Notes: generated by a model not told the origin, from the letters alone. A DNA stretch of 64,000 nucleotides from Ascidiaceihabitans sp034111945 (GCA_047626725.1 JBLHSG010000002.1:1-64000); one strand, 5' to 3'; positions 17,328 to 27,453 are shown, counted from the stretch's first letter. Translations and numbers: made by a program.

Positions 17328-18677
17328 ATGATGCACGATATCTGCGACAGCCCCATCAGCCTGACCGAACAAAGCCACCTAACCGACTGGAACGGCGTCG
17401 TGCACGGGTTCCTTTCGCATGGCACGCAAACGCCTGTTCACTTGGGCGCGTTGCTGGCTGCCAAACCGGATTTCGCAATGGGTCACGCAGCGCGCGGTCT
17501 GTTTTCGTTGATGATGGGCCGCAAGGAATTGTGGAACGTTGCCGTGGATGCCGCCGCTACCGCCAAGGCCGCGCAGGCGAACACGCCGACAAACACCCGC
17601 GAGGCAGGGTGGCTCAAGGCACTGGACGCATGGCTGTCGGGCAGTCCGCTGGGCGCAATTGCCGCGATGGAACAAATTCTGGCCGAAAACCCGCGCGACA
17701 CGTTAAGCGCCAAAGTCAGTCAAGCGATCCGGTTCATTTTGGGCGACGGTGTCGGCATGCGCGCATCCGCAGAACGACTGTTGGGCGCACATGACAGCGA
17801 TCACGCCTGCCGCGGATACATCTTGGGCTGTCACGCCTTTACGCTTGAGGAAACCGGCGAATACGGCGCGGCAGAACGCACGGGCCTGCAAGGTTTACGA
17901 TATTCCCCGGACGATGCGTGGGGCCTGCACGCCGTCGCGCACGTCTATGACATGACCGCAAATCCGGACGCTGGCATCGCGCTGATCGAACAGAACGACG
18001 GCGCGTGGACGCATTGCAACAATTTCCGCTACCACGTTTGGTGGCACAAGGCGTTGCTGCACATGGATCGCGGCGAATTGGATCTGGCGCTGTCGCTGTA
18101 CGACACTCAAATCCGCGAGGACAAAACCGACGATTACCGTGACATCGCCAATGCGACATCCCTGTTGATGCGTCTTGAGCTTGAAGGGCTAAACGTCGGC
18201 AATCGCTGGGCCGAGCTGGCTGATTTTTCTGAAAACCGTACCGACGATGGCTGTTTGGTGTTTGCCGATCTGCACTACATGCTGGCGCTGGCAGGTGCTG
18301 AACGTGGCGATGCCAAGGCCGCGATGACCGCGCGTTTTGCTCATGATGCCCGCCAAGGCAATGAGATGGCAGGCCGTGTGAACGACCCCGGGCTTGCCGC
18401 GCTTAGTGGCCTGAATGCCTTTGCCGAAGGGCGCTATAACGATGCGTTCAATGATCTATCCATTGCGCGCCCTGCTATGCAAACCATCGGTGGCAGCCAC
18501 GCCCAACGCGACGTGTTCGAACGTATGACAATCGATGCGGGTCTGCGCGCTGGACGCACGGAACAGACCGAAACCATCCTGTCTGAACGTATGGCACAAC
18601 GCGCCGGTCACGAAGATCGTTTCACCGCGACCCGCTTTGCCAGCCTTGCGCAATCTCGTCGAATTCCGGCGCAATAA
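17328..18677 (+). CDS. Tetratricopeptide repeat protein, TTC38-like
   Basis: The 449-residue soluble protein is built of helical repeats. Blocks such as HAARGLFSLMMGRKE, WGLHAVAHVYDM and HVWWHKALLHMDRGELDLALSLYD match the TTC38 family, which is shared by bacteria and eukaryotes and has no defined enzymatic function. No signal peptide is seen. ATG 17328 follows AAGAGGT by 7 bases and is preferred over GTG 17319. The next gene, opgC, begins 45 bases after the stop, so it may share a transcript with the glucan operon; whether it has a role in glucan synthesis is open. Confidence 0.8.
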   Translation: MMHDICDSPISLTEQSHLTDWNGVVHGFLSHGTQTPVHLGALLAAKPDFAMGHAARGLFSLMMGRKELWNVAVDAAATAKAAQANTPTNTREAGWLKALDAWLSGSPLGAIAAMEQILAENPRDTLSAKVSQAIRFILGDGVGMRASAERLLGAHDSDHACRGYILGCHAFTLEETGEYGAAERTGLQGLRYSPDDAWGLHAVAHVYDMTANPDAGIALIEQNDGAWTHCNNFRYHVWWHKALLHMDRGELDLALSLYDTQIREDKTDDYRDIANATSLLMRLELEGLNVGNRWAELADFSENRTDDGCLVFADLHYMLALAGAERGDAKAAMTARFAHDARQGNEMAGRVNDPGLAALSGLNAFAEGRYNDAFNDLSIARPAMQTIGGSHAQRDVFERMTIDAGLRAGRTEQTETILSERMAQRAGHEDRFTATRFASLAQSRRIPAQ

Positions 18678-18722
18678 GGTCGAAATGCTTGACCCCAGCG
18701 TACATCCACGTAGATCGCAGAT

Positions 18723-19967
18723 ATGACATTTGCTGATCCCTCGCAGGTTGCGTCCGCAGCCACCAAAGCGCCCGCACCCGTCGCCTCTGTAAATGTGCGC
18801 GATCTGCGTCTCGATTTCTTTCGGGGCATCGCGATGTTTATCATTTTGATAGCGCACACGCCCGGCAATTTCCTAACCAGCTGGATTCCGGCGCGGTGGG
18901 GGTTTTCGGATGCCACTGAAATCTTTGTGTTTTGTTCTGGCATGGCCAGCGCGATTGCGTTCGGGCGTGGCTATGATCGCGCCGGTTGGACACTGGCAAC
19001 AGCGCGCGTCGGATTTCGTGTGTGGCAAGTGTATTGGGCGCATGTTGGCCTGTTTTTTGCCACGCTGGCGCTGACGGTCGCGCTGACTGATTCAGGGTTT
19101 GGCACCCGCAACTATTGGGGGCAGTTGAACCTGTGGCCGATATTTGTGGAAAGCGAAAAATGGACCAACCCTGACATTTTGCTGTCGTTCATGACCCTGC
19201 GCTATGTGCCGAATTATTTCGATATTCTGCCGATGTATATGGTCGTGCTGCTATTGATGCCGATTATCATGGCGCTGTCGAATGTGAACAAATGGCTGAT
19301 TGGCGTGTTTGTCGTAACCGTTTGGATTTTTGCGCAAAAAGGTCTGATGACGGCCCTTGGGCTTGAGCAGCTTTACATCGGTTTGCCCGCAGAACCGTGG
19401 ACCACACGCAATTGGTTCTTTAATCCATTTGGCTGGCAGCTGATCTTTTTCACCGGATTTGCGTTTATGCGTGGCTGGTTGCCAAAGCCGCCAGTGAACA
19501 AATTGCTGATCGGACTTGCGCTGTTTTTGGTGCTGGCGAACGTGCCTTTGTCAAACATTGGCGTGCGTGAATTCGGGTTTGAATGGGCGCGTGACTGGCG
19601 TGTGTCCAACAAAATCCTGATTGATAAATCCAGCTTTGGATTGCTGCGTTATGTGCATTTCCTAGCGCTTGCCTACCTGTGTTGGGTTGCGGCGGGTGAC
19701 AAAGGCGATCGGCTTTTGGCGCAGGGTAACGGCATGATCGCGCGCATCTGGAAACGCTGTCTTGCGATTATCCTTAAGGTCGGTCAGCAGTCATTGGCGG
19801 TGTTTGTCGTATCGATGTTTACCGCGCGTTTGATGGGGTTTTCGATGGATGTTCTGGGCCGCGATACCGGCACTGTTTTGCTGGTTAATCTGGCGGGTGC
19901 CTGCATCCTGATCGGCACGGCCTACGGCGCTGGCTGGTTCAAATCACAACCCTGGAGGGTCAAGTAA
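18723..19967 (+). CDS. opgC: OpgC, glucan succinyl/acyl transfer membrane protein
   Basis: The 414-residue polytopic protein (about ten hydrophobic segments) is of the OpgC branch of the acyltransferase-3 superfamily. Diagnostic parts are the LDFFRGIAMFIILIAH block in the first membrane segment and FVFCSGMASAIAFG. OpgC adds succinyl or similar groups to osmoregulated periplasmic glucans, making them anionic. Its stop codon overlaps the opgG start by one base, and opgG in turn overlaps opgH, so the three genes form one tightly coupled operon. Confidence 0.9.
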   Translation: MTFADPSQVASAATKAPAPVASVNVRDLRLDFFRGIAMFIILIAHTPGNFLTSWIPARWGFSDATEIFVFCSGMASAIAFGRGYDRAGWTLATARVGFRVWQVYWAHVGLFFATLALTVALTDSGFGTRNYWGQLNLWPIFVESEKWTNPDILLSFMTLRYVPNYFDILPMYMVVLLLMPIIMALSNVNKWLIGVFVVTVWIFAQKGLMTALGLEQLYIGLPAEPWTTRNWFFNPFGWQLIFFTGFAFMRGWLPKPPVNKLLIGLALFLVLANVPLSNIGVREFGFEWARDWRVSNKILIDKSSFGLLRYVHFLALAYLCWVAAGDKGDRLLAQGNGMIARIWKRCLAIILKVGQQSLAVFVVSMFTARLMGFSMDVLGRDTGTVLLVNLAGACILIGTAYGAGWFKSQPWRVK

Positions 19968-21484
19968 TGTTACGTCGCGAACTGCTTGCATCACTTGCTG
20001 CTTTGGCCGCAACGCCGTCACTGGCGTTTGCCGACGAACCCGGTTTGCAACTGGGGGATGCGACGCCGTTTGGCCGCGAAACCGTGCGTGATCGTGCCCG
20101 TGCGATGGCCGCCGAAACCTATACCCCGCGCCCCCTGATCCCAGAGCAATGGCGCAACCTGACGTACGACCAATATCGTAAAATCTGGTTCGATGCGCGC
20201 AACGCGTTATGGGAGGGCACGGACACGCCCCAACGCGTCGACGTGTTTCCGCCGGGCCTGTATTTCCCCCAAGGGGTCGCGACGCATGTGGTCGAAAACG
20301 GCCAGTCCCGCCCTTTGAAATTCGACATGGGCGTGTTCGATACCACTGACAAATTTCCCGACGTTCCTATCGACGACACGCTGGGCTATTCCGGCCTGCG
20401 TCTGCGCGCGGAAACGGAACGCAAAAGCATCTTTCAGGAATACGCGGTGTTTCAGGGCGCCAGCTATTTTCGTGGCATTGGCACGGGACAAACTTACGGT
20501 CTGTCCGCGCGTGGCCTTGCCCTGAAAACCGGCGATCCAATGGGCGAAGAATTTCCCGATTTTGTGTCATTCTGGATGGAACAGCCCGCGCCGAACGCCA
20601 AAAACGTCGTGATCCACGCCTTGCTTGATAGCCTCAGTTGCACGGGGGCCTACCGGTTTGACATCACCCACGGCCAGACCCTGTCGATGGACATCGAAGC
20701 CGAGATTTTCGCCCGCAACGACATGGGCCACGTCGGCATCGCGCCGCTGACCTCGATGTTTTTGTTCGATGATACCGACCGCCAACGGTTTGATGATTTC
20801 CGCCCCGCCGTACATGACAGCGACGGTTTGCTGATCCACAATGGTGCTGGCGAAGTCATCTGGCGTCCGCTTGCCAATCCGCTGAACCTGCAAATCAGTG
20901 CGTTTGGTGACATGGATCCCAAAGGGTTCGGCCTGTGCCAACGGTCGCGCGCGTTCAGCCAGTTCAACGATCTTGAGGCGAATTATCACGAACGTCCGTC
21001 AGTTTGGGTCACGCCCAAAACCGGTTGGGGTCGTGGGACCGTCACGCTGGTTGAAATTCCGGCTGACCTTGAGATTTATGACAACATCGTCGCGTATTGG
21101 CGCCCGTCTGGTACGATCAAAGCCGGCGATAGCCACGCGATGAGCTACCGATTGGATTGGGGCAACGACCCTGCCCCGGCTGGCGCATTAGAAGTGTTGA
21201 ACACTGCCGCAGGTGGCCGCCCCGAGGGTGGTCGCATTTTCACCATCGATTTTGCCCCCGATGCGCGGGTGCCCGATGATTTGAACGCGCTCACCAAAAT
21301 CATCCGCACCTCAGTCGGTGAAGTCAGCGAAGGCGTTCTGCAGCGCAACCCTGACACAGGTGGCCCGCGCCTTGCCTTTACGTTTTATCCCGGCGACGCG
21401 ACCTTGGCTGAATTCCGCGTGCAATTGCGCCTGGACGGCGCGGCATTGTCCGAAGTCTGGCTGTATCGGTGGACCGCAACCTGA
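19967..21484 (+). CDS. opgG: Periplasmic glucan biosynthesis protein G
   Basis: The 505-residue exported protein has a signal peptide of about 22 residues (cut near LAFA-DEP). Family blocks include LTYDQYRKIWF near the start of the mature chain, SYFRGIGTGQTYGLSARGLA and FSQFNDLEANYHERPS, all characteristic of OpgG/MdoG. The protein is needed for backbone formation of osmoregulated periplasmic glucans. It is translated from an ATG that shares a base with the opgC stop. Confidence 0.93.
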   Translation: MLRRELLASLAALAATPSLAFADEPGLQLGDATPFGRETVRDRARAMAAETYTPRPLIPEQWRNLTYDQYRKIWFDARNALWEGTDTPQRVDVFPPGLYFPQGVATHVVENGQSRPLKFDMGVFDTTDKFPDVPIDDTLGYSGLRLRAETERKSIFQEYAVFQGASYFRGIGTGQTYGLSARGLALKTGDPMGEEFPDFVSFWMEQPAPNAKNVVIHALLDSLSCTGAYRFDITHGQTLSMDIEAEIFARNDMGHVGIAPLTSMFLFDDTDRQRFDDFRPAVHDSDGLLIHNGAGEVIWRPLANPLNLQISAFGDMDPKGFGLCQRSRAFSQFNDLEANYHERPSVWVTPKTGWGRGTVTLVEIPADLEIYDNIVAYWRPSGTIKAGDSHAMSYRLDWGNDPAPAGALEVLNTAAGGRPEGGRIFTIDFAPDARVPDDLNALTKIIRTSVGEVSEGVLQRNPDTGGPRLAFTFYPGDATLAEFRVQLRLDGAALSEVWLYRWTAT

Positions 21485-23358
21485 TGCATGATACGCCCGA
21501 TCATATCATTGCGCACATGCCCGCGCCTGCCCCGTTGGTGATGCCAACGCAGGATTTTGGCGCGCGCGTTCAGACCCGCAAGGCAACACGCGGCGGCAGT
21601 TTGATGTGGCGTTTGGCCGTGTTTGTGCCCGCAATGATTGGCACCGCATTGCTGATGTGGGGCCTGCACGGTGTGTTGATGCAGGCGGGCATGACGGTGC
21701 TTGAATGGGTGCTGCTTAGCCTGATTGGCATGACATTTATCTGGGTGACTTTGGCCGTTAGCACGGTTGGCGTTGGCCTTGCCGGACGGATGCGCCAGCC
21801 GCAACATGCCCAGCAAACCGGCCACGATCCACTGAATGTCGCGCTGCTGATCCCGATCTATAACGAGGTACCGTGGGACGTGTTTGGCAATGCCACCGCG
21901 ATGATGGAAGACCTCGCGCGGCGTGATAGCAAACACGCCTACACCCTGTTTGTGCTGTCAGACAGTTCCGACGATGCCACCGCGTTGCACGAATGGAACG
22001 CCTTCGAGGTGCTGCGTGCCACGGCCCCCAAAGGCATGGATATTTACTATCGTCGACGCATAGAAAACACGGATAAAAAGGTCGGCAATCTGGTCGATTG
22101 GATCACCGGTTGGGGCGCTGATTACGACGCGATGCTGGTGCTGGACGCTGACAGTCTGATGACGGGCCGCGCGATTGAACGGCTTGCTGATGAACTGGCG
22201 GCTGATCCAGATGCGGGCCTGATCCAAAGCTTTCCGCAGCTGGTCGGCGCTGAAACCGTGTTTGCGCGCATCCAACAGTTTTCCAATGTCGCTTACGGTT
22301 GGTTGCTGGCCGAAGGGCTGGCCCGTTGGTCCCAACACGAGGGCAATTATTGGGGCCACAACGCGATCATTCGCACCCGTGCATTTGCCGCCACCGCTGG
22401 CCTGCCCCACGTCAAAGGGCTGCGCGGCGATGACCAACTGATCATGAGCCATGATTTTGTCGAGGCGTCTTTGCTGCGCCGTGCCGGTTGGCGTGTGCGG
22501 TTCCTACCCCGTGTCACCGGATCGTTCGAGGAAACCCCCGGCACGCTGATCGACTATGTTTTGCGCGACCGTCGTTGGTGTCGTGGCAATCTGCAACACT
22601 TGCGTTTGTTGGGCACGCGCGGCCTGCACCCAGTGTCGCGGTTCCACATGTTCCAAGGCGCTGTGGCCTATTTGATGTCGCCTGCGTGGTTTGTTTTGCT
22701 GGTGTTTTGGGCGCTTTTGGGCCGCGACGCTGACACCAACGTCATCACCTATTTTAACGAAACCAATCCGCTGTTCCCCAACTGGCCGCCTGAGATGAGC
22801 CACATCGATTCAACCGTATTTCTGATCATCATGTACGCTATGTTGCTGACGCCAAAGATCGCAGGCGCGGCAATTATCGCCGCCAATGGCAAGGCCGTGC
22901 GGGTGTTTGGCGGGCGTGCTGCATTCCTCAGCGCATTCATGGTCGAGGTGGCGTTGTCCGTCTTGTACGCCCCGATTTTGATGGTGCAACAGACCCGTGC
23001 TGTTGGCCGTGCGATGCTGGGTGGATCCAGTGCGTGGACCGCCCAAAGCCGCGAAGGGCGTGCCTATCCGCTGCGCACCCTGATCCGCTTTCACTGGATG
23101 GAAACCGTCATTGGTTTGATGCTGGTTGTCGGGTTGGTTGCCGGGCTGATTTCACTGTGGTTGCTGCCGATTGTGTTCAGCCTTGTGATGGCTGTGCCGT
23201 TGTCGGCCCTTAGCGCTGTGCATTTGGGGCGCGCGCCTGCTGGCCTGCGGATGGACAGCCCGAATTCGTTGCGCGAACCTGCCATTGTGATCCGCGCCAA
23301 ACGCGCCCGCGCGGTTTTGCGCACGGCCGCTGACAAGGCGCGATTGCCCGCAGAATAA
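21484..23358 (+). CDS. opgH: Glucans biosynthesis glucosyltransferase H
   Basis: The 624-residue inner-membrane GT2 glycosyltransferase has paired N-terminal membrane segments, a cytoplasmic catalytic domain with LLIPIYNEVPWDVF, the DADS metal-binding motif in MLVLDADSLM, and the RDRRWCRGNLQH block (the QxxRW-like acceptor motif). A bundle of C-terminal membrane segments follows. It polymerises glucose from UDP-glucose into the linear beta-1,2 backbone. ATG 21484 overlaps the opgG stop; a GTG five codons earlier is also possible. It is the last gene of opgCGH, and it converges with the esterase gene 5 bases on. Confidence 0.94.
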   Translation: MHDTPDHIIAHMPAPAPLVMPTQDFGARVQTRKATRGGSLMWRLAVFVPAMIGTALLMWGLHGVLMQAGMTVLEWVLLSLIGMTFIWVTLAVSTVGVGLAGRMRQPQHAQQTGHDPLNVALLIPIYNEVPWDVFGNATAMMEDLARRDSKHAYTLFVLSDSSDDATALHEWNAFEVLRATAPKGMDIYYRRRIENTDKKVGNLVDWITGWGADYDAMLVLDADSLMTGRAIERLADELAADPDAGLIQSFPQLVGAETVFARIQQFSNVAYGWLLAEGLARWSQHEGNYWGHNAIIRTRAFAATAGLPHVKGLRGDDQLIMSHDFVEASLLRRAGWRVRFLPRVTGSFEETPGTLIDYVLRDRRWCRGNLQHLRLLGTRGLHPVSRFHMFQGAVAYLMSPAWFVLLVFWALLGRDADTNVITYFNETNPLFPNWPPEMSHIDSTVFLIIMYAMLLTPKIAGAAIIAANGKAVRVFGGRAAFLSAFMVEVALSVLYAPILMVQQTRAVGRAMLGGSSAWTAQSREGRAYPLRTLIRFHWMETVIGLMLVVGLVAGLISLWLLPIVFSLVMAVPLSALSAVHLGRAPAGLRMDSPNSLREPAIVIRAKRARAVLRTAADKARLPAE

Positions 23359-23363
23359 TCTGT

Positions 23364-24200
23364 TCAGTTCAGGTTTTCGGCCCAATCAAACGCCATTTCT
23401 GCCCAGCCTTCTGGCACGCGGTGCCCACCGGGAAAGATCGCGAATTCCAACGCGGTATCATCAGCGCAACGCACCCACGACCGACGCATAAAATCACCCT
23501 TGGTCACAAACCGGTCGGCGCGCAGCTGCACGCAATCATTGGCCTCGCGCCAAACATTCATCGCGTTGAACACGTCACCTTGGACCAGCGCCTTGGGGTC
23601 ATTCACGTCAACGCCACGCACAACGCGCCCCTCTAGTGGAACCGTCGTATCGGTCCAGCCGTGGGTGTGCAGCAGGCGCACAGGCCCCGCGCAAGTTGTC
23701 GGATGCGGGCGCCAAAAACTGCCCGCGACAGGCAAATAGGCGTGAAACGTTTCAGGTGCTGCGCAGGCCAGATACGAGGTCATCGACCCGCCAATTGAAA
23801 AACCGCCCAGCATCATTTTGTCGGCGTCCAGATCAAACCGCTTGGCCGCATCATCACGCACGTCCGCTAAAAATGCGAGGTCATCACGTTGCGCCGGCCA
23901 ATCAGGATGAAACGACCAACGCCGCCCATTGCGCCCCTCGCGTTGGGTGCCATCCGGCGCGATCACCGCATAGCCACGATCCAACGCCACAGGCACCCAG
24001 ACTTTGTTATTCAACGTGCCCATGCCACTGCCACCGAACCCGTGCAGGAACACGATTGATCCGTTAATAGCACCTTTGGGCAGTGTGATATTATAGGTCC
24101 CGCCATCGATTTCGCAGGCATCAGGGTCATCGCCACACCCCGCATGGGCCGTGACAGTTGAGGCCGCAAGCAGCGCCCACGGCATTAGAAATTTGAACAT
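23364..24200 (-). CDS. Secreted alpha/beta hydrolase, polyhydroxybutyrate-depolymerase/feruloyl-esterase-like
   Basis: The 278-residue protein has a signal peptide ending near residue 20 (TAHA-GC). The oxyanion region is FLHGFGGSG (51-59); the nucleophile elbow is GFSIG with Ser135; a late Asp-x-x and GGHRVPEGW supply the remaining triad members. This pattern fits the LpqC/PHB-depolymerase-like esterases. The CGDDPDACEIDGG start of the mature chain suggests a disulfide. An upstream 26-codon extension has no plausible start. It follows the rhodanese gene at 1 base distance, so the two are probably co-transcribed. Confidence 0.83.
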   Translation of the reverse strand: MFKFLMPWALLAASTVTAHAGCGDDPDACEIDGGTYNITLPKGAINGSIVFLHGFGGSGMGTLNNKVWVPVALDRGYAVIAPDGTQREGRNGRRWSFHPDWPAQRDDLAFLADVRDDAAKRFDLDADKMMLGGFSIGGSMTSYLACAAPETFHAYLPVAGSFWRPHPTTCAGPVRLLHTHGWTDTTVPLEGRVVRGVDVNDPKALVQGDVFNAMNVWREANDCVQLRADRFVTKGDFMRRSWVRCADDTALEFAIFPGGHRVPEGWAEMAFDWAENLN

Positions 24201-24201
24201 C

Positions 24202-24681
24202 TTAACCCTTTGTAACTGGTAGCCCGCGCTTGATCCAACCGGGCCCCGCACCAGAGCCAAGCATGCCTTCCGGCACATCGAGAATATTGGTGAATCCGGC
24301 CTGCGTCAGACGCGCGCCCATTTTACGGGACCGCACGCCGCGCGCACAAATCAAGGCCACGGGAACCGTCGTGTCGCCGTCAACCAACGCTGTCAGTTGT
24401 TCGATAAAATCACGATCCAACATGTTGATCGGATTGGCCCCAACGCCCGTGCCCGTGCGCGCCCATTCATCTGGACGGCGGATATCAATCAAGGTGATCG
24501 ACCCTGCGTTTGCGGCCATGTGCGCCTCGGTGGCACTCAGCGCGCCGGCTTGCCCCGCTTGCGCGGTGATGTTGAACCAGTTGGCTGCAAATATTGCGCC
24601 ACCGCCCAATGCAAGGGTCGCGGCCCCCGTCAAAACGCCTCTGCGGGTCAGTGTTTTACGCGGTGTGTCAGGTGCGGTCAT
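24202..24681 (-). CDS. Exported rhodanese-domain protein
   Basis: The 159-residue protein has an N-terminal LTRRGVLTGAA twin-arginine motif and a hydrophobic stretch (residues 11-33), suggesting Tat export or a membrane anchor. The rhodanese domain carries LIDIRRPDEW and the active-site Cys112 in ICARGVRSR, so it should be able to carry a persulfide. The natural substrate is unknown. ATG 24681 begins the Tat leader; an in-frame GTG lies nine codons upstream. The esterase gene follows directly. Confidence 0.8.
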   Translation of the reverse strand: MTAPDTPRKTLTRRGVLTGAATLALGGGAIFAANWFNITAQAGQAGALSATEAHMAANAGSITLIDIRRPDEWARTGTGVGANPINMLDRDFIEQLTALVDGDTTVPVALICARGVRSRKMGARLTQAGFTNILDVPEGMLGSGAGPGWIKRGLPVTKG

Positions 24682-24785
24682 GGATAGGCTTTCGTGGTTA
24701 TTCGCCACCAGCCTAGCGCATTTAAATCAACCAAAGCACCCCTGCTCGCGTGGATGTGACACCGCTGCCAGCTTTGTGATCGACG

Positions 24786-25574
24786 CTATTTTAAAATCGG
24801 CGGTTTTGCGGGGTCAGATCCGGGTGCTGCGCGTTCCAACGTCACGTCTGCAGGCTGCGGCAAATCAAACCGCAGACCAACCCGTGACAGGCGCGGCGTG
24901 ATCGGATCATTGCCATCAAAGAACCCGACATCCATCGCACCAGCTTCGATCCCTGAAAATGTCAGCGCTTCGCCTGCGGCTTGGGCCAGCGCGTCTTCGG
25001 CCCCCGGTTGCGCCCCGACAAAGGCAAGCATGTGGCCCTTTGCGCCGCCCTGATACGTGACGCCAACCAAATATGCGCTCAGCGCGAGGCCCGTCGCAGT
25101 CGCCAATTTTGTATCAATCGCCCCGATCAATGTTTCGGGCAACCCTTTAGGCGCTGCGACTTCTTCGATATGCGCCTCGACTTCATCCGGGGCGTGACCC
25201 AACGTGTCGGCCAGCCATTCGACCCCTTCGGCAGGCAGCAGAAATGACGATGGCGCGACCTCCAGGTTCAGACCCATACCCAAACTTTGACCATCCAGCA
25301 TTTGCGCAATCGCACGGCCCGATACAGCAACATACGGTGCGGCCTCGCCCGTAAAGGCGGTCAGGCGTTCGGCGCGGTCAAAGACCAAGACGATCTCCTG
25401 AACCCCTGCGTCAAAAGTCTGGGGTGTCACGTCTTCGCCAATCGCTTCGGATTCAAGCAACAAATACAGTTCGGCGTCCGCGAGGCGTTCGTAAAACGCA
25501 AGCCGCACACTGTCGTCATCCGGTGCAGCTTCCATTGCGGCATGTGCCAGATCAAGGGGGGTCATTTCGCTCAT
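24786..25574 (-). CDS. SseB-family protein
   Basis: The 262-residue soluble acidic protein has an N-terminal region (LADAELYLLLESEA, then VFDRAERLTAF and PYVAVSGRAIAQML) with the order and spacing of the SseB N-terminal domain, followed by LNLEVAPSSFLLPAEGVEWL. Homologs in enterobacteria are linked to serine-sensitive growth and rhodanese-like activity, but the biochemical function in alphaproteobacteria is unknown. ATG 25574 is clear. It is separate from its neighbours, with over 100 bases on each side. Confidence 0.68.
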   Translation of the reverse strand: MSEMTPLDLAHAAMEAAPDDDSVRLAFYERLADAELYLLLESEAIGEDVTPQTFDAGVQEIVLVFDRAERLTAFTGEAAPYVAVSGRAIAQMLDGQSLGMGLNLEVAPSSFLLPAEGVEWLADTLGHAPDEVEAHIEEVAAPKGLPETLIGAIDTKLATATGLALSAYLVGVTYQGGAKGHMLAFVGAQPGAEDALAQAAGEALTFSGIEAGAMDVGFFDGNDPITPRLSRVGLRFDLPQPADVTLERAAPGSDPAKPPILK

Positions 25575-25721
25575 TTTTGCACCTTTTTGACAGCGCCGCG
25601 CCAGGCGGGCAACGTGCCGGTTTTAAACCACAGATTTTAATTGCCCCCAGCAGTATTGCGCCCGCTGGGACGGGGCAAGCCAAAGACGTCGCGCCTGTGT
25701 ATTTCGCGACCTTTGATTGCG

Positions 25722-26312
25722 TTAGTCAGGGGCCTGCAACAGTTGCGCGACCTTGGATTGAATGCGCGGAACAACCTGTGTTTCAAACCAGTCGTTTTGC
25801 TTGAGCCAACGATTGTTGCGCGGGCTGGGATGGGGCAACACAAACATGCCGTTTTCGCCCTGCGATGTGCGCCTGACGGCTTCGGTCACGGGCTGTCCTT
25901 TTAGATCGGGCAGATGCCATTCAATCGCGTAACGCCCCAACACTAGTGTCAGTTCCACATCGCCCAGCGCTTGCATCACCGGCGCGCGCCACGTGTCGGC
26001 GCATTCGGGTCTGGGCGGCTTATCCCCACCCGAACCAGAGCCCGGAAAACACAGGCCCATCGGGAATATCCCAATCCGTTTGTCGGTGTAAAATGTCGTT
26101 GGTTCAACGCCAAGCCACGCGCGCAGGCGCACACCGGACGGGTCATCAAACGGGCGATCTTTGGCGTGGGTCAAACGGCCCGGTGCCTGCCCAACAATCA
26201 GAATTTTGACGGCTTCGTCCAGTTGAAAAATCGGTCTGGGGCCCAATTCCAGCCCCGCGCAGATCGTGCAGCTGCGCATCTTTTCGCTGAGCGTTTTGAG
26301 GTCTTCTGGCAC
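25722..26312 (-). CDS. Uracil-DNA glycosylase superfamily protein
   Basis: The 196-residue protein has the superfamily motif A-like IVGQAPG near residue 40 and a C-terminal HPSPRNNRW that corresponds to motif B. An N-terminal CTIC pair plus later Cys residues (GLCFPG and PECADTW) recall Fe-S-cluster UDG families. The enzyme would excise uracil or related bases from DNA. The frame begins with GTG 26312; no in-frame ATG precedes it and the next Met lies past the first conserved residues. It lies 19 bases downstream of the aminotransferase gene on the same strand. Confidence 0.78.
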   Translation of the reverse strand: MPEDLKTLSEKMRSCTICAGLELGPRPIFQLDEAVKILIVGQAPGRLTHAKDRPFDDPSGVRLRAWLGVEPTTFYTDKRIGIFPMGLCFPGSGSGGDKPPRPECADTWRAPVMQALGDVELTLVLGRYAIEWHLPDLKGQPVTEAVRRTSQGENGMFVLPHPSPRNNRWLKQNDWFETQVVPRIQSKVAQLLQAPD

Positions 26313-26331
26313 GTTACATCACCCCGCGATC

Positions 26332-27453
26332 TTAGGTCTGTTTCGCAAGGTATTGCCCGAACCGCGCCAGTCCTTCTTGCAATATCGACGGCGTGTTGGC
26401 GTACCCGATGCGCACGTAGCCTTCCATATTCAGCGCAGACCCGGGCGTGAACATGACGCCGGTTTGCTGCAAAACATCGATACACAGGTCTTTGGATGTC
26501 ACGTCCATGTCGAATTTCAACAGCGCTGTTGTGCCGGATTTTGGCTTTATCCATGAAATATGCGGCTGTTCGGCGACCCACTGCGCCAAAATGGCCAGAT
26601 TTCCGCGGGTGATCGAATGGCTGCGCGCCAGTACTTTGTCGTAGTTTTCAAGCGCAAGAGCCGCGAAATGATCGTTGATCATGCCAACAGAAATCGTGTC
26701 GTAATCGCGGTGGATCGAAACGGTTTCGATAATTTCGCGCGGTGCTGCGATCCAACCCAGACGCAAACCGGCCAGCGCATATGCCTTGGACATGCTGGCC
26801 GTGCTGATGCCTTTTTCGTAGATATCCGCAATGGATGTGGTCATGCCCGACCCCGTTTGATCGGTGCCGCGATAGACCTCGTCACACAGCACCCACGCGC
26901 CGACATTGCGCGCGATTTCAGCGATGTTTTCCAGCATGGCGCGGTCCATCAGTGCGCCCGTTGGGTTGTTGGGATTGTTGATCGCGATCAACCGCGTGCC
27001 GGGCACAGCCAGCGCGCGCAATTCATCCAGATCAGGCAGGAAACCGTTGTCTTCGCGCAGTTTGAGCTGGTGCACATCTGCGCCGATACTGGCGGGGATT
27101 GAATAGTGTTGCTGATACGTTGGCACGACTGCAATCACCCGATCACCGGCAGACACCAAAGCCTTGTGGATCAGCATGTTCGCCCCAATTGTGCCGTGCG
27201 TGACGATCACGTTTTCAATCGCCTGTTGTTGATAAAGGGCGCAAATCGCGGTGCGCAAACGCGTCGATCCTTCGATTTCGCCGTAGGTCATTTTCATCGG
27301 CAGCAGGTCTGACAGATCGACGTCGTTTTTGCCGGTCAGCGCCAATAGTTCCGCGATTGTCAGGCTTTCCACGCAGGTTTCAGCCAAGTTCCAGTCGCAC
27401 TTGGTTTCCCATTCATTCATCCAGATTTCGACGCCAAATGGTTCGATATGCAT
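26332..27453 (-). CDS. PLP-dependent aminotransferase (fold type I, class I/II)
   Basis: The 373-residue protein has the NNPNNPTG substrate/cofactor loop (159-166), LCDEVYRG (189-196) and the Schiff-base Lys223 in ASMSKAYALAGLRLGW, all typical of aspartate-aminotransferase-fold enzymes. The N-terminal MHIEPFGVEIWMNEWE block is shared with a roseobacter/rhizobial subgroup of unassigned specificity. ATG 27453 is chosen over a 36-codon extension with no homology. It diverges from arsR, with 191 bases between starts. Confidence 0.87.
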   Translation of the reverse strand: MHIEPFGVEIWMNEWETKCDWNLAETCVESLTIAELLALTGKNDVDLSDLLPMKMTYGEIEGSTRLRTAICALYQQQAIENVIVTHGTIGANMLIHKALVSAGDRVIAVVPTYQQHYSIPASIGADVHQLKLREDNGFLPDLDELRALAVPGTRLIAINNPNNPTGALMDRAMLENIAEIARNVGAWVLCDEVYRGTDQTGSGMTTSIADIYEKGISTASMSKAYALAGLRLGWIAAPREIIETVSIHRDYDTISVGMINDHFAALALENYDKVLARSHSITRGNLAILAQWVAEQPHISWIKPKSGTTALLKFDMDVTSKDLCIDVLQQTGVMFTPGSALNMEGYVRIGYANTPSILQEGLARFGQYLAKQT